This document shows positions 16,620-28,860 of a stretch of DNA of 64,000 nt, one piece after another. The DNA is from an uncultured Rhodocyclaceae bacterium (GTDB lineage Bacteria > Pseudomonadota > Gammaproteobacteria > Burkholderiales > Rhodocyclaceae): the NCBI GenBank assembly GCA_907163075.1, contig CAJQTY010000001.1, forward strand, positions 806,001 to 870,000, written 5' to 3'. The notes beneath the pieces are model-generated. The model was not told where the DNA came from and did not search any database. It saw only the letters and a list, made by a program, of their open reading frames with translations. Position 1 is the stretch's first letter. Each line of letters begins with the position of its first letter. The translations under genes and the position numbers were made by a program.

Positions 16620-17921
16620 TCAAGCCCGTGCGGTGGACGCTTGCCCGATCGTCGCCCCGCCCTGCTCCTGCCCGAGCCGGTTGGCCCAGGACAAAGCCTT
16701 GGCCAGGCACTGGTCGAGAAAGTCGGTACGCATTCCCGGCACCTGTTGCATGGCGTCTTCGAGCACCAGCGGATCGCTCTGTTCGGTGGCTTCGACGAGT
16801 TGCAGGAGGGCGCCGTGCTGGCCGCCACGCTCGCTCAGCGCCTGCCGGACGCGCGGCGCAACGGGCAACTCGGCGAGCAGCTCGGCCATGCCTACGCCGA
16901 GCAGCGCGGGCATCAGCGACATGATGCCGACCATGAACGCCTGGTCAGCAAATTCGCGGTTCTTCGGCTGCGTGCGCTCGGCCAGCAGTTCCATCAAGCG
17001 GCCCCGCGTCGCGGCCAGTTGCAGGAGGGGATTGACGCCCTGCGCCGGTCCCTTGGGGTTGGTATAGATCAGCAACTGCAACCAGCGCTGCAACTGGCGG
17101 CGGCCAAGCATGGTGATGGCATGGCGCAGCGAGGTGATCCGCGTCGGCAGGCCGGCGCCGACCGAATTGGTCAGGCGCAGCATGTTCAGGGTCAGCCCCG
17201 GTTCGCGCTTGAAGGCGTTTTCGACCTCCGTCGTTTCGGCGTCTTCCATGACCAGCGTCAGCAGGCGCAGGAGCACCAGTTGCGAGGGGTCGAGCTGGCG
17301 GCCGCTGACGATGCGCGGCCGGGCAAAGTGGTAGCCCTGGAACAGGTCGAAGCCGAGACTCTGGCATTGCGCCAGTTGCTCGGCGGATTCGACTTTTTCA
17401 GCCAGCAGCTTCTTGCCGAAGGCCTTGAGCTGGTCGACGCGGGCGCGCAGGCCGTCAGCCGCCAGACCGGTGATGTCGACCTTGATGATAGCGGACAGTG
17501 CGAGCAACGCGCGATACGTCTCAATGCGCGTTTCGTCGCGTGTGACGATGTCGCCGACGACCAGCATGAAACCGCGTTCGTGAAGCTGCCGGCAACGCGC
17601 CACGACATCTTCCGCCGGGACGATGTCGTCGCGTATTTCCAGCGCAACGAATTGCGGTGGCAGCACGTCGATCAGCTCGCTGAAAAGTAATTCACGATCG
17701 ACGTCGATGAAGGCGCGATAAGGCCCGAGCGTGTCGTTAGCGGCCAATTCGGCCAGGGCGGCGGCGACTGTCGCCGCCTGCGGCGGTTCGAGAACATCGG
17801 CACGGTTTGCGGTGGCGATGATGCCGCCGTGGACAAGCAGTTCGTAGGCGAGCAACTGCTGTTCGCGGCCGAGGATCGGCTGGCGACCGAGAAAAATTGG
17901 CGTGCTGCGCGTGTCGGGCAT
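16620..17921 (-). CDS. Degenerate-EAL/HDOD signalling protein (YuxH/CdgJ-like), copy 2
   Basis: 433 residues. FLGRQPILGREQQLLAYELL opens the degenerate EAL domain; KVDITGLAADGLRARVDQLK corresponds to the EAL fold without catalytic residues. The HDOD part has LLRLLTLVMEDAETTEVENA, LTLNMLRLTNSVGAGLPTRI and SLRHAITMLGRRQLQRWLQL. The layout matches its two neighbours, which points to tandem duplication. It probably forms a transcript with copy 1. Confidence 0.9.
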   Translation of the reverse strand: MPDTRSTPIFLGRQPILGREQQLLAYELLVHGGIIATANRADVLEPPQAATVAAALAELAANDTLGPYRAFIDVDRELLFSELIDVLPPQFVALEIRDDIVPAEDVVARCRQLHERGFMLVVGDIVTRDETRIETYRALLALSAIIKVDITGLAADGLRARVDQLKAFGKKLLAEKVESAEQLAQCQSLGFDLFQGYHFARPRIVSGRQLDPSQLVLLRLLTLVMEDAETTEVENAFKREPGLTLNMLRLTNSVGAGLPTRITSLRHAITMLGRRQLQRWLQLLIYTNPKGPAQGVNPLLQLAATRGRLMELLAERTQPKNREFADQAFMVGIMSLMPALLGVGMAELLAELPVAPRVRQALSERGGQHGALLQLVEATEQSDPLVLEDAMQQVPGMRTDFLDQCLAKALSWANRLGQEQGGATIGQASTARA

Positions 17922-18002
17922 CGTCGGTCGGGGGCTCAGGGGTAAAAAGTCAAAAGGTAAAATGAAAAAGGTGTCGCTAGCCGGGCCAGGACACTACGTC
18001 GG

Positions 18003-19277
18003 TCACGGCGCGTCGCAGGCAAGATTATTGGCCCAGGCCAGCGCCCGCGCCAGGCAGCTATTGGCGAAGGCGGCATCGATTCCGGGCAGGCGGCGCAGAA
18101 AATCAGCGGCCTTGGCGCCATCGTTCTCCTGTGCATTTTCGAGCAGTTCGATAAGGCTCAGCAGTTCGCCCAGTGTGCCGCCATGATCGCCGAGCGCCTC
18201 GGTGACCGTCGGCGCCAGAGACAGTTGCGCCAGGATTTGGGACATGCGGTTGCCGACCAGCGCCGGCATCAGCGACAGGATCCCAACCATGTACGCCTGG
18301 TCGACGAGATCCTGGGTGTTCCCGGTGGCGGCTGGTGTTCGCTCGACCAGCAGTTCCATCAGGCGTCCGCGCGTAGCCGCCAGTTGCAGCAGGGGGCTTA
18401 CGGTCTGCGTCGAACCAGCAACGCTGTACAGCAGAAGTTGCAGCCAGCGCAGCAGTTGCCGCCGGCCAAGAATGGTGATGGCATGGCGCAACGAGGTGAT
18501 TTTTGTCGCCATCCCGGCACTGGCCGAGTTGGTCAGGCGCAGCAGATTGAAGGTGAGCACCGGCTCCTGCTTGAAGATTTTTTCCACTTCGCCGATCTCG
18601 GCGTCCTGGCTAAGCAGGGTGAGCAGGCGCAGCAGGGCGATTTCCGAGGTGTGCAGTCGTCTGCCTTGAATGACCGTCGGATGCGCAAAGAAATAACCCT
18701 GGAAGAGATCGAAGCCGAGGTCGTGGCAAAGCTGCATCTGCTCGTGGCTCTCTACTTTTTCAGCGAGGACCGTCTTGCCCAGCGGTTTGAGATTGCCGAC
18801 GAGTTGCTTCAGGCGCGCCGGGTCGACGCGGCTGATATCGACCTTGATGACTTGCGCCAACTTCAACAGCAGCCGCGACTGATCAAGCGATTCCGGCCGC
18901 TCCCTGATCGCCAGTACAAAGCCCTCGGCGCGCAGTTGCTCGCAGCGCGCCAGCATTTCGGGCGTCGGCGTCACGGTTTCGAGTACCTCCAGCACGACGC
19001 AGTGCGGCGGCAAGGCGCTGATCAGGTCGCTGAACAGTAGTCCGTGGTCGACCTTGATGAATCCCTGGTAGGGACCGAGCGCGTCGGCCATGGAAAGTTC
19101 GGCAAAGACATTGGCGATGACGGTGGCGGTGGCCTGGTTGCCATCGTGAAAGCTGGCGAAGTTTCCGTTAGCGGCGCTGCCGCTGCGAAAAAGAAGCTCA
19201 TAGGCAAACAACTGCCGGCTGCGGTCAAGAATCGGCTGGCGGCCGAGGAATACTTCCTGCAGGTCGTTGCTGGACAT
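18003..19277 (-). CDS. Degenerate-EAL/HDOD signalling protein (YuxH/CdgJ-like), copy 3
   Basis: 424 residues, starting at the ATG at 19277 (MSSNDLQEVFLGRQPILDRS); the longer open frame to 19406 has Ala/Cys-rich residues unlike its relatives. The EAL-like domain (~10-205) has no EAL motif. The HDOD domain contains LLRLLTLLSQDAEIGEVEKI, LLRLTNSASAGMATKITSLR and HAITILGRRQLLRWLQLLL. First gene of the tandem set. An 81-bp gap to copy 2 is large enough for a separate promoter. Confidence 0.9.
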   Translation of the reverse strand: MSSNDLQEVFLGRQPILDRSRQLFAYELLFRSGSAANGNFASFHDGNQATATVIANVFAELSMADALGPYQGFIKVDHGLLFSDLISALPPHCVVLEVLETVTPTPEMLARCEQLRAEGFVLAIRERPESLDQSRLLLKLAQVIKVDISRVDPARLKQLVGNLKPLGKTVLAEKVESHEQMQLCHDLGFDLFQGYFFAHPTVIQGRRLHTSEIALLRLLTLLSQDAEIGEVEKIFKQEPVLTFNLLRLTNSASAGMATKITSLRHAITILGRRQLLRWLQLLLYSVAGSTQTVSPLLQLAATRGRLMELLVERTPAATGNTQDLVDQAYMVGILSLMPALVGNRMSQILAQLSLAPTVTEALGDHGGTLGELLSLIELLENAQENDGAKAADFLRRLPGIDAAFANSCLARALAWANNLACDAP

Positions 19278-19453
19278 AGGGCTTCCTTGTTGGCTTCGCG
19301 ACGCGGCCCCGCGGCACGCACAAATCTTAGCACTACCAAGGACGGAAGTTTTAACTGAGCATGCCGCGGCGCCGACTGCGGGAGCCGATGCTGGCGCGTA
19401 TGCCAAACCCCGTAGTAGAGTGGTAACATTCGGGAATTACTGAGGGAAAAGCC

Positions 19454-20416
19454 ATGATCGTTGCCGGGAACAAGACGCTCCATATGGACGGCGAACAGGG
19501 TGTCAAGGTGATGCAGGCGCTCGGCAACGAGACCCGCCTGATGATGCTCAGCCTGCTCTCGCACCGCTCGCTCAACCTCTCGACGCTGGCCGAGGCGATC
19601 AGCCTGCCGCAATCGACGACCGCTTTTCACCTCAAGCAGCTCGAAGCCGCCGGACTGGTCAACGTGCAGTACATGCCGGGCACGCGCGGCCAGCAAAAAC
19701 TCATCTCCAAGCGGTACGACGAGGTGCACTTCAAGCTCCCCGGCGTCGCCATCGAGTCGGCCAGCAACGTCGTCGAAGTATCGATGCCGGTCGGCAACTA
19801 CAAGCGCATCAGCGTCAAGCCGACGTGCGGCCTGGCCTCCGACACCAAGTGCATCGGGATGATCGACGACGCCCGCAGCTTCTACGAGCCGGAACACGTG
19901 TTCGCGCAGATCCTGTGGTTCCGCCAGGGCTTCGTGGAGTACGACTTTCCGAACAACGTCCCGTTTGGCGCACAGCCGGTGGAGATTCAGCTCGCCATGG
20001 AAATCTGCTCGGAAGCGCCGGAGTACGACCTCGACTGGCCGTCCGACATCACCCTGAGCGTCAATGGCGTGGAAACGGGAACCTGGACCAGCCCCGGCGA
20101 TTTCGGCGGCGTGCGCGGACGGCTTACCCCCGAATGGTGGCCGGTCGAGCAAACCCAGTACGGCGTGCTCAAGCGCTGGCGAATCACGGCCGACGGCACC
20201 TACGTCGACGGCACGAAACTCTCCGAAGTAAACCTCGCGCAGGTCGGCCTGAACGACAACCCGCACATCTGCATGCGCCTGGAAGTCAAGGACGACGCCA
20301 ACAACATCGGCGGCATCAATATCTTCGGCAAACGCTTCGGCAACTACAACCAGGATATCGTCATGCGCACCAGCTACGAGTTCCGCGACGGCGAGCGCCC
20401 GTTCGTCTTGAAGTAG
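19454..20416 (+). CDS. ArsR-type regulator with long C-terminal domain, likely sugar-responsive
   Basis: 320 residues, about three times a plain ArsR repressor. The winged HTH spans ~15-95 (VMQALGNETRLMMLSLLSHR, LAEAISLPQSTTAFHLKQLE). It is followed by ~225 residues with many aromatic and beta-type segments (WPSDITLSVNGVETGTWTSP, NNIGGINIFGKRFGNYNQDI) that may bind a carbohydrate ligand; I do not know a named family for this part. It converges on the sugar ABC importer genes, with 10 bp between the stops. The inference is that it controls the importer and perhaps galTK. Confidence 0.8.
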   Translation: MIVAGNKTLHMDGEQGVKVMQALGNETRLMMLSLLSHRSLNLSTLAEAISLPQSTTAFHLKQLEAAGLVNVQYMPGTRGQQKLISKRYDEVHFKLPGVAIESASNVVEVSMPVGNYKRISVKPTCGLASDTKCIGMIDDARSFYEPEHVFAQILWFRQGFVEYDFPNNVPFGAQPVEIQLAMEICSEAPEYDLDWPSDITLSVNGVETGTWTSPGDFGGVRGRLTPEWWPVEQTQYGVLKRWRITADGTYVDGTKLSEVNLAQVGLNDNPHICMRLEVKDDANNIGGINIFGKRFGNYNQDIVMRTSYEFRDGERPFVLK

Positions 20417-20426
20417 CAACCCGCCG

Positions 20427-21413
20427 CTAATTCTTCGTCCGTATCTTCTTTCCACTGCGATCGAGCAGGCGCTGCAGCAGGCAGAAGACGAAGAGCAGCC
20501 CGCCGATGGCGATGCGCGTCCACCATGAACTCAGCGAGCCGTCGAAGACGATCAGCGTCTGGATCACGCCGAGAATCATGACGCCGACCAGAGTGCCCAC
20601 CACGTAACCGACACCGCCGGTGAGCAGGGTTCCGCCGATCACCGCCGCGGCGATCGCGTCAAGCTCCATGCCCAGGGCGTGCAGCCCGTAGCCTGACTGC
20701 ATATACAGCGTCACCAGCACACCGCCCAGCGCCGAGCAGAAACCGCTGAGCACATACACCATGATCTTTGTTTTCGCTACCGGCAGACCCATCAGCATTG
20801 CCGAGCGCTCGTTGCCGCCGATGGCGTAAACCGTGCGCCCGAATCGCGTGTAGTGCGCCAGATAGACGCCCACCGCCAGCAGCGCGATGGCAACGACGCC
20901 GCTGGTCGAGACGAAGGTTTCTTCGCCGAGGGGGATTCGGTACTCGGCGAGAACGGTAAAGCTCGGCTCCGTGATGGAAATCGAATCGATGCTGATGACG
21001 TAACACAGGCCGCGCGCCAGGAACATGCCGCCGAGCGTCACGATGAACGCCTGCAGCTTGAAAACCTGGATCAACACGCCCATGAACAGCCCGAACAGGC
21101 AGCCGATGGCGAGCACCAGCGGCAGGATCTGCCAGAAGTTCCAATGGTGCTGCTGTGCCAGGGTGGCCGAGACCATGGTGGTCAGCGCGACAATCGAACC
21201 GACCGAGAGGTCGATGCCGCCGGAAATGATGACGAAAGTCATGCCGACGGCGACCACCACCAGGAAGCCGTTGTCGATCAGCAGATTGACGAACACCTGC
21301 GGCGACAGGAAGGCGTCGTAACTCACCGCGCCGAAGCCGTACAACAGGGCGAACAGCGACGTGGTAATGACTAGTGGCAGGCTTCGCGGATTGAGGAAAC
21401 GGGCGAAGTTCAT
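20427..21413 (-). CDS. yjfF: Sugar ABC transporter permease, YjfF type
   Basis: A 328-residue integral membrane permease of the ribose/galactofuranose class. The cytoplasmic-loop block ISGGIDLSVGSIVALTTMVS and FGRTVYAIGGNERSAMLMGL are conserved. The start ATG at 21413 overlaps the stop of the upstream permease by 4 nt. In E. coli, YtfT and YjfF form the heterodimeric channel of the galactofuranose importer. Confidence 0.88.
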   Translation of the reverse strand: MNFARFLNPRSLPLVITTSLFALLYGFGAVSYDAFLSPQVFVNLLIDNGFLVVVAVGMTFVIISGGIDLSVGSIVALTTMVSATLAQQHHWNFWQILPLVLAIGCLFGLFMGVLIQVFKLQAFIVTLGGMFLARGLCYVISIDSISITEPSFTVLAEYRIPLGEETFVSTSGVVAIALLAVGVYLAHYTRFGRTVYAIGGNERSAMLMGLPVAKTKIMVYVLSGFCSALGGVLVTLYMQSGYGLHALGMELDAIAAAVIGGTLLTGGVGYVVGTLVGVMILGVIQTLIVFDGSLSSWWTRIAIGGLLFVFCLLQRLLDRSGKKIRTKN

Positions 21414-22450
21414 GCTTGCCCCTCGACCCGCGTGCGCCGCTGAAACAGCATGTTGCGCAAAGCCTCCGACTGGATCAGGCAGACCACGAAGACGACGATG
21501 GCCTTGACCACCAGGTTGATTTCCGGCGGCACGCCGAGTGAATAGATGGCGTACGACAGTGTCTGCAGGATAAGGGCTCCGATCAGCGTGCCGATCAGGC
21601 TGAAGCGCCCGCCGTCGAGCGAGGTGCCACCGAGGGCGACGGCCAGGATGGCGTCGAGTTCCATCATCAGGCCGGCGTTGTTGCCATCCGCGCTCTTCAC
21701 GTTGGAGGCGATGATCACGCCGGCCACGGCCGCCGTCACGCCGCAGAAACCGTAGACCCAGAAGATCAGGGCGCGCGCGCTGATGCCCGAGAAGCGGGAG
21801 GCCGTCGGATTGAGGCCGACTGCCTGGACGAACAGGCCCAGTGCCGTGCGATGCACCAGGAGCAGGAGGACGACGGCCACCGCGGCGACGAGGTAGATGG
21901 CGAAGGGCACGCCGAGGAAGAAGCCGTTGCCGAAGAAGAAGAAGGGTTCGTAGTAGATGGTGACGATCTGCCCGCCGGTGATCAGTTGCGCGATGCCGCG
22001 CCCGGCCACCATCAGGATCAGCGTGGCGATGATCGGCTGCATGCCGACGCCGGCCACCAGGAAGCCGTTCCACAATCCGCACAGGAGACCGACGCCGAGC
22101 GCGGCGAGAATGGCCAGCGACATCGGTGTGTTCGAAACGTAAGTCTGCACGCCGTCCTTGATTTCCAGCGAACCGCCGATGAGCGCGGCGGCGATCGCGC
22201 CGCTGATGGCCACCGTCGCGCCGACCGAGATATCGATGCCGCGGGTGGCGATGACCAGCGTCATGCCCATGGCGATGAGCATCACCGGGGCAGCACGGTT
22301 CAGGATGTCGATCACGCTGCCGTACAGGCCATTGTTAACCACCTTGATGCTGAAGAAATCCGGATTGAACCAGAAATTGACCATCACCATCAGGAATAGG
22401 GCGACCAGCGGCCAGAACAGCCGGCCCTTGGAAATGCTCTGCAAATTCAT
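21410..22450 (-). CDS. ytfT: Sugar ABC transporter permease, YtfT type
   Basis: A 346-residue membrane protein. Conserved blocks are MTLVIATRGIDISVGATVAI and SLDGGRFSLIGTLIGALILQ. It overlaps the ATPase gene and the second permease gene by 4 nt each, so all are one operon. It pairs with YjfF. The substrate, by homology, is galactofuranose or galactose; the neighbouring galTK supports this. Confidence 0.88.
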   Translation of the reverse strand: MNLQSISKGRLFWPLVALFLMVMVNFWFNPDFFSIKVVNNGLYGSVIDILNRAAPVMLIAMGMTLVIATRGIDISVGATVAISGAIAAALIGGSLEIKDGVQTYVSNTPMSLAILAALGVGLLCGLWNGFLVAGVGMQPIIATLILMVAGRGIAQLITGGQIVTIYYEPFFFFGNGFFLGVPFAIYLVAAVAVVLLLLVHRTALGLFVQAVGLNPTASRFSGISARALIFWVYGFCGVTAAVAGVIIASNVKSADGNNAGLMMELDAILAVALGGTSLDGGRFSLIGTLIGALILQTLSYAIYSLGVPPEINLVVKAIVVFVVCLIQSEALRNMLFQRRTRVEGQA

Positions 22451-23961
22451 GAGTCCACTCCTGCGATCATGCGGAAGACCTTTTGTTCATCCGCGTCATT
22501 CCCGGCAAGCTCGCCGATCTTCTGTCGATCGCGCAGGACAGCGATCCTGTCGCTCACGCGCAGCACTTCGGGCATTTCCGACGAGATGAAGAGAATCGCC
22601 AGCCCCTTGCGGCACTGTTCTTTCACCAGATCCATGATTTCCAGTTTCGCCGCCACGTCGATACCTCGCGTCGGCTCGTCGAGGATTAGCATCTTCGGTT
22701 CGGTCGCCAGCCAGCGCGCCAGCATGGCCTTCTGCTGGTTGCCGCCGGAAAGCTGGCTGATCGGGCTCTCGGCATCGGCAACCTTGATGCCGAGCTGCTT
22801 GATGCAATCCTCGGCGACGGCGCTTTGCCGTTTTTTGCTCAGGAAGCGGAAAACCCCGCGCTTGGCCTGCAGCGCGAGGATGATGTTCTCCCGAATGGAA
22901 AGGTCGGCGACGATGCCTTCCGTCTTGCGGTCTTCCGGGCAGAAGGCAAGGCCATTCTGGATCGCCCTGTGCGGTGTGTTCACACGTACCGGCACGCCCT
23001 CGATACTCAGCGAACCGGTGTCGGCGGGATCGATGCCGAACAGCATGCGCGCCGTTTCGGTACGCCCGGAGCCGAGCAGCCCGCCCAGGCCGAGCACCTC
23101 GCCGCAGCGCACGTCCAGATCGATCGGCTGCATCGCGCCGGCGCGTCCCAGTCTCTGCGTGGCGAGGAAAGGGCGCCGGCCGGAGGAGTCGGCATTGCTC
23201 GCCCCCTCCTGCCGGCCAAAGGCGCTCTCGTCGATTTCGCGGCCGACCATCTTGTTGATCAACTGCAGGCGCGGCAGGTCGGCGGCCATGTACTCGCCCT
23301 CGAACTCGCCATTGCGCAAAACGGTGATGCGATCCGAGATGGCGTAGGTCTGATCGAGAAAGTGGGTGACGAAAAGAATCGCAATGCCCTTGCTCTTGAG
23401 CTGGCGCAGTGCCTCGAAAAGGCGCCCGACCTCATCCTCATCGAGGCTTGAGGTCGGTTCGTCAAGAATCAGGACCTGCGCCTCGGTACTCAGGGCGCGT
23501 GCAATGGCCACCATCTGCTGCACGGCGACCGGATAGCTGAACAGCGGCAGGCTGACATCGACACTCAGGTTGAGCGCCTTGAGCGCGGAGCGGGCGCGTT
23601 CCTGCATCAGCGGCCAGTCGATCAGCGGCCCGCGCGTGGGGAAGCGCCCAATGTAGATGTTCTCTGCGACCGACAGGTTGGGGCAGAGATTGACTTCCTG
23701 GTAGACGGTGCTGATGCCCAGATCCTGCGCTTCGAGCACCGAGCCCGGCTGGATCTTTTTTCCGGCCAGGCGGATGTCGCCGCCATCGGGTTTTTCAACA
23801 CCCGTGAGCACCTTGATGAGCGTCGATTTCCCGGCGCCGTTTTGTCCCATCAGGGCGTGAACTTCTCCGGGAAACAGCCGGATGCCAACGTTCTTGAGCG
23901 CAACAACGCCCGGGAACCGCTTGTGGATACGGTGCATCTCGAGGATCGGCTCTTGCGCCAT
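22447..23961 (-). CDS. ytfR: Sugar ABC transporter ATPase, YtfR type (two nucleotide-binding domains)
   Basis: 504 residues with two ABC domains, as usual for ribose/galactose-class importers. Domain 1 has Walker A GQNGAGKST, the degenerate signature FSYPVAVQQMVAIARAL and Walker B VLILDEPTSSLD. Domain 2 has a degenerate Walker A GLLGSGRTE, signature LSGGNQQKAMLARWL and Walker B MLILDEPTRGID. The ATG at 23961 is chosen because GGGAG lies 8 nt upstream and the N-terminus fits the family. Confidence 0.92.
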   Translation of the reverse strand: MAQEPILEMHRIHKRFPGVVALKNVGIRLFPGEVHALMGQNGAGKSTLIKVLTGVEKPDGGDIRLAGKKIQPGSVLEAQDLGISTVYQEVNLCPNLSVAENIYIGRFPTRGPLIDWPLMQERARSALKALNLSVDVSLPLFSYPVAVQQMVAIARALSTEAQVLILDEPTSSLDEDEVGRLFEALRQLKSKGIAILFVTHFLDQTYAISDRITVLRNGEFEGEYMAADLPRLQLINKMVGREIDESAFGRQEGASNADSSGRRPFLATQRLGRAGAMQPIDLDVRCGEVLGLGGLLGSGRTETARMLFGIDPADTGSLSIEGVPVRVNTPHRAIQNGLAFCPEDRKTEGIVADLSIRENIILALQAKRGVFRFLSKKRQSAVAEDCIKQLGIKVADAESPISQLSGGNQQKAMLARWLATEPKMLILDEPTRGIDVAAKLEIMDLVKEQCRKGLAILFISSEMPEVLRVSDRIAVLRDRQKIGELAGNDADEQKVFRMIAGVDS

Positions 23962-24128
23962 GCTTGTCACTCCCATCTCGCACTGGACACGACTGGACAC
24001 GAACTGAACACAACGCGGGCAAGAAGGCGGCGCAACGCGACGCGATCTTGCCCGGCTTTCGATCAGGCCAACGAGCCAGGTTCGGCCAGTTTATACCCGG
24101 CCGCCCTTGACTCACGCGCCCGTTTCGC

Positions 24129-25091
24129 TCAGTACTTGCGGTTCGGGAATTCCTTGGCGGCGGTTTCCATTGGGAATACGCCTTCCTTAGTGATGATGCG
24201 GCGCGGTACCGGCTTGCCGGCAACGATATCCTTGACCACTTCCATGAGCTGCGGCCCGAGTTGCGGGTTGCATTCGATTGAAACGTTCATCTTGCCGGCC
24301 ATCATGGCTTCGAAGGCACCCTTCACGGCATCGACGCCAATCACGATGATATCCTTGCCCGGCTTCTTGCCCGCGGCTTCGATGGCCTGGATGGCGCCGA
24401 TGGCCATGTCGTCGTTGTGTGCGTAGAGCACATTGATGTTGGCATCGGCCTTGAGGAAGGCTTCCATGACTTCCTTGCCCTTGGCACGGGTAAAGTCGCC
24501 AGTCTGCGAACGGGTGATCTTGAAGCGCGGATCGGCCTTGATGACTTCCTCGAAACCCTTCTTGCGCTCGATCGCCGGCGCCGAGCCGACGGTGCCCTGC
24601 AGTTCGACGATGTTCACATCGCCCGGGGTCTTGTAGTTCTCCAGCAGCCACTTGCCGGCTTTGCGACCTTCTTCGGTAAAGTCCGAAGCGATCATCGCCA
24701 CATACAGCGACTCGTCCTTGGTATCGACGCTGCGGTCGGTCAAAACCACGGGAATCTTCGCGGCTTTGGCTTCCTTGAGCACCGTGTCCCAGCCGGTCGT
24801 GACGACCGGTGCGAACGAGATCACATCGACTTTCTGCGCGATGTAGCCGCGGATCGCCTTGATCTGGTTTTCCTGTTTCTGCTGCGCATCGGAGAACTTC
24901 AGATCGATGCCCGCCGCCTTGGCCGCTTCCTTGATGGAAACCGTATTAGCCGCACGCCACTCGCTTTCAGCGCCAACCTGGGCAAAACCCAGAGTGATCT
25001 TCTTGTCGGCGGCAAAAGCCGGCATGGCGACCGCACCCGCGACAAGGCCCATGACTATGGCGGAAAGCAGACTTCTTCTTGATTTCAACAT
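24129..25091 (-). CDS. ytfQ: Periplasmic sugar-binding protein, YtfQ type
   Basis: 320 residues. A signal peptide (residues ~1-27, ending MPAFA) is followed by the mature start ADKKITLGFAQVGAESEWR, very close to YtfQ, which binds galactofuranose and galactopyranose. Periplasmic-binding-protein-1 blocks such as VLYAHNDDMAIGAIQAIEAA and GVDAVKGAFEAMMAGKMNVS are present. The ATG at 25091 is chosen over earlier in-frame codons because it begins the signal peptide. First gene of the importer operon, 167 bp before ytfR and divergent from galT. Confidence 0.93.
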   Translation of the reverse strand: MLKSRRSLLSAIVMGLVAGAVAMPAFAADKKITLGFAQVGAESEWRAANTVSIKEAAKAAGIDLKFSDAQQKQENQIKAIRGYIAQKVDVISFAPVVTTGWDTVLKEAKAAKIPVVLTDRSVDTKDESLYVAMIASDFTEEGRKAGKWLLENYKTPGDVNIVELQGTVGSAPAIERKKGFEEVIKADPRFKITRSQTGDFTRAKGKEVMEAFLKADANINVLYAHNDDMAIGAIQAIEAAGKKPGKDIIVIGVDAVKGAFEAMMAGKMNVSIECNPQLGPQLMEVVKDIVAGKPVPRRIITKEGVFPMETAAKEFPNRKY

Positions 25092-27981
<2,890 letters not shown>

Positions 27982-28021
27982 ACTGCATTAAGCCGGCAGA
28001 GTGATCGCTTCGCGCCGCCGC

Positions 28022-28810
28022 TCAACCGGCCCAGGCGGCGAGGAACTCGTGCCAGTGCGGTTTGTCGAGCCGCTTCAGTTCGTTGCGCACGAAGCCGATC
28101 TCGGTGTCGTATTCGGCGCGCGACAGTTCGCCGCGCATCAGCCGAAAGCGCAGTGAAACGAGGTAGGTGTTCATCACGTCGGTTTCACAGTAATCGCGGA
28201 TGCCGGCAATCTCGCCGTTCTGCCAGGCCTCCCACACCTTGCCGCCGTCCATGCCGAGCTTGCCGGGAAAGCCGATCAGCTTGGCCAGCGCATCGAGCGG
28301 CGCGCTGGCACGCGGCTGGTACATGGCCAGCAGGTCCATCAGATCGAGGTGGCGGGTGTGGTAGCGGCTGATGTAGTTGTTCCACTTGAAGTCGCGGCTG
28401 TCACTGTAGTCGCCGTCGCCCAGATCCCAGTAACGCGGCGCCACGACACCGTGAATCAGCCCGCGGTAGTGCAGTACTGGCAAGTCGAATCCACCGCCGT
28501 TCCAGGAAACGATCTGCGGCGAAAATTTTTCGACGCCGTCGAAAAAGCGCTGAATGATCTCGGCCTCGCCCTGCTCCGGCTCGGCCAGCGACCAAACGCG
28601 CAGGTCCTTGCCGGCGCGCAGCGCGCAGGAAATGACGGCAACCCGCTGCAGGTAATGCGGCAAAAAATCACTGCCGCTCTGGGCGCGCCGCTGCTGGAAG
28701 GCCATCTCGGCGACTTCGGCGTCTGACAGCGCCGGATCGAGCTCATGCAGTCGGCGCAGGCCCGGCACGTCGGGAATGGTTTCGATGTCGAAGACGAGAA
28801 CGGGCTTCAT
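28022..28810 (-). CDS. PolB-like 3'-5' exonuclease (DEDDy family)
   Basis: 262 residues. Exo I is LVFDIETIPD near the N-terminus, Exo II is VSWNGGGFDLPVL, and Exo III is IRDYCETDVMNTYL with the Y-xxx-D of DEDDy nucleases. This matches the stand-alone exonucleases related to the proofreading domain of DNA polymerase B (COG3298). Likely a cytoplasmic DNA or RNA repair or processing nuclease; the physiological substrate is not known. It lies 50 bp downstream of cysM on the same strand. Confidence 0.88.
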   Translation of the reverse strand: MKPVLVFDIETIPDVPGLRRLHELDPALSDAEVAEMAFQQRRAQSGSDFLPHYLQRVAVISCALRAGKDLRVWSLAEPEQGEAEIIQRFFDGVEKFSPQIVSWNGGGFDLPVLHYRGLIHGVVAPRYWDLGDGDYSDSRDFKWNNYISRYHTRHLDLMDLLAMYQPRASAPLDALAKLIGFPGKLGMDGGKVWEAWQNGEIAGIRDYCETDVMNTYLVSLRFRLMRGELSRAEYDTEIGFVRNELKRLDKPHWHEFLAAWAG

Positions 28811-28860
28811 GCAGGACTCAATCCGATTCAGTCAATTCAATTTGAACGGTGGCTGCCGAA

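Noticed and set aside
19022-20455. Long minus-strand frame opposite the ArsR-type regulator
   Set aside because: It is a GC-rich shadow of the plus-strand gene, which has clear HTH motifs.
20427-22082. Long in-frame upstream extension of yjfF
   Set aside because: It overlaps ytfT in another frame and is Arg/His-rich; the ATG at 21413 with 4-nt overlap is the normal start.
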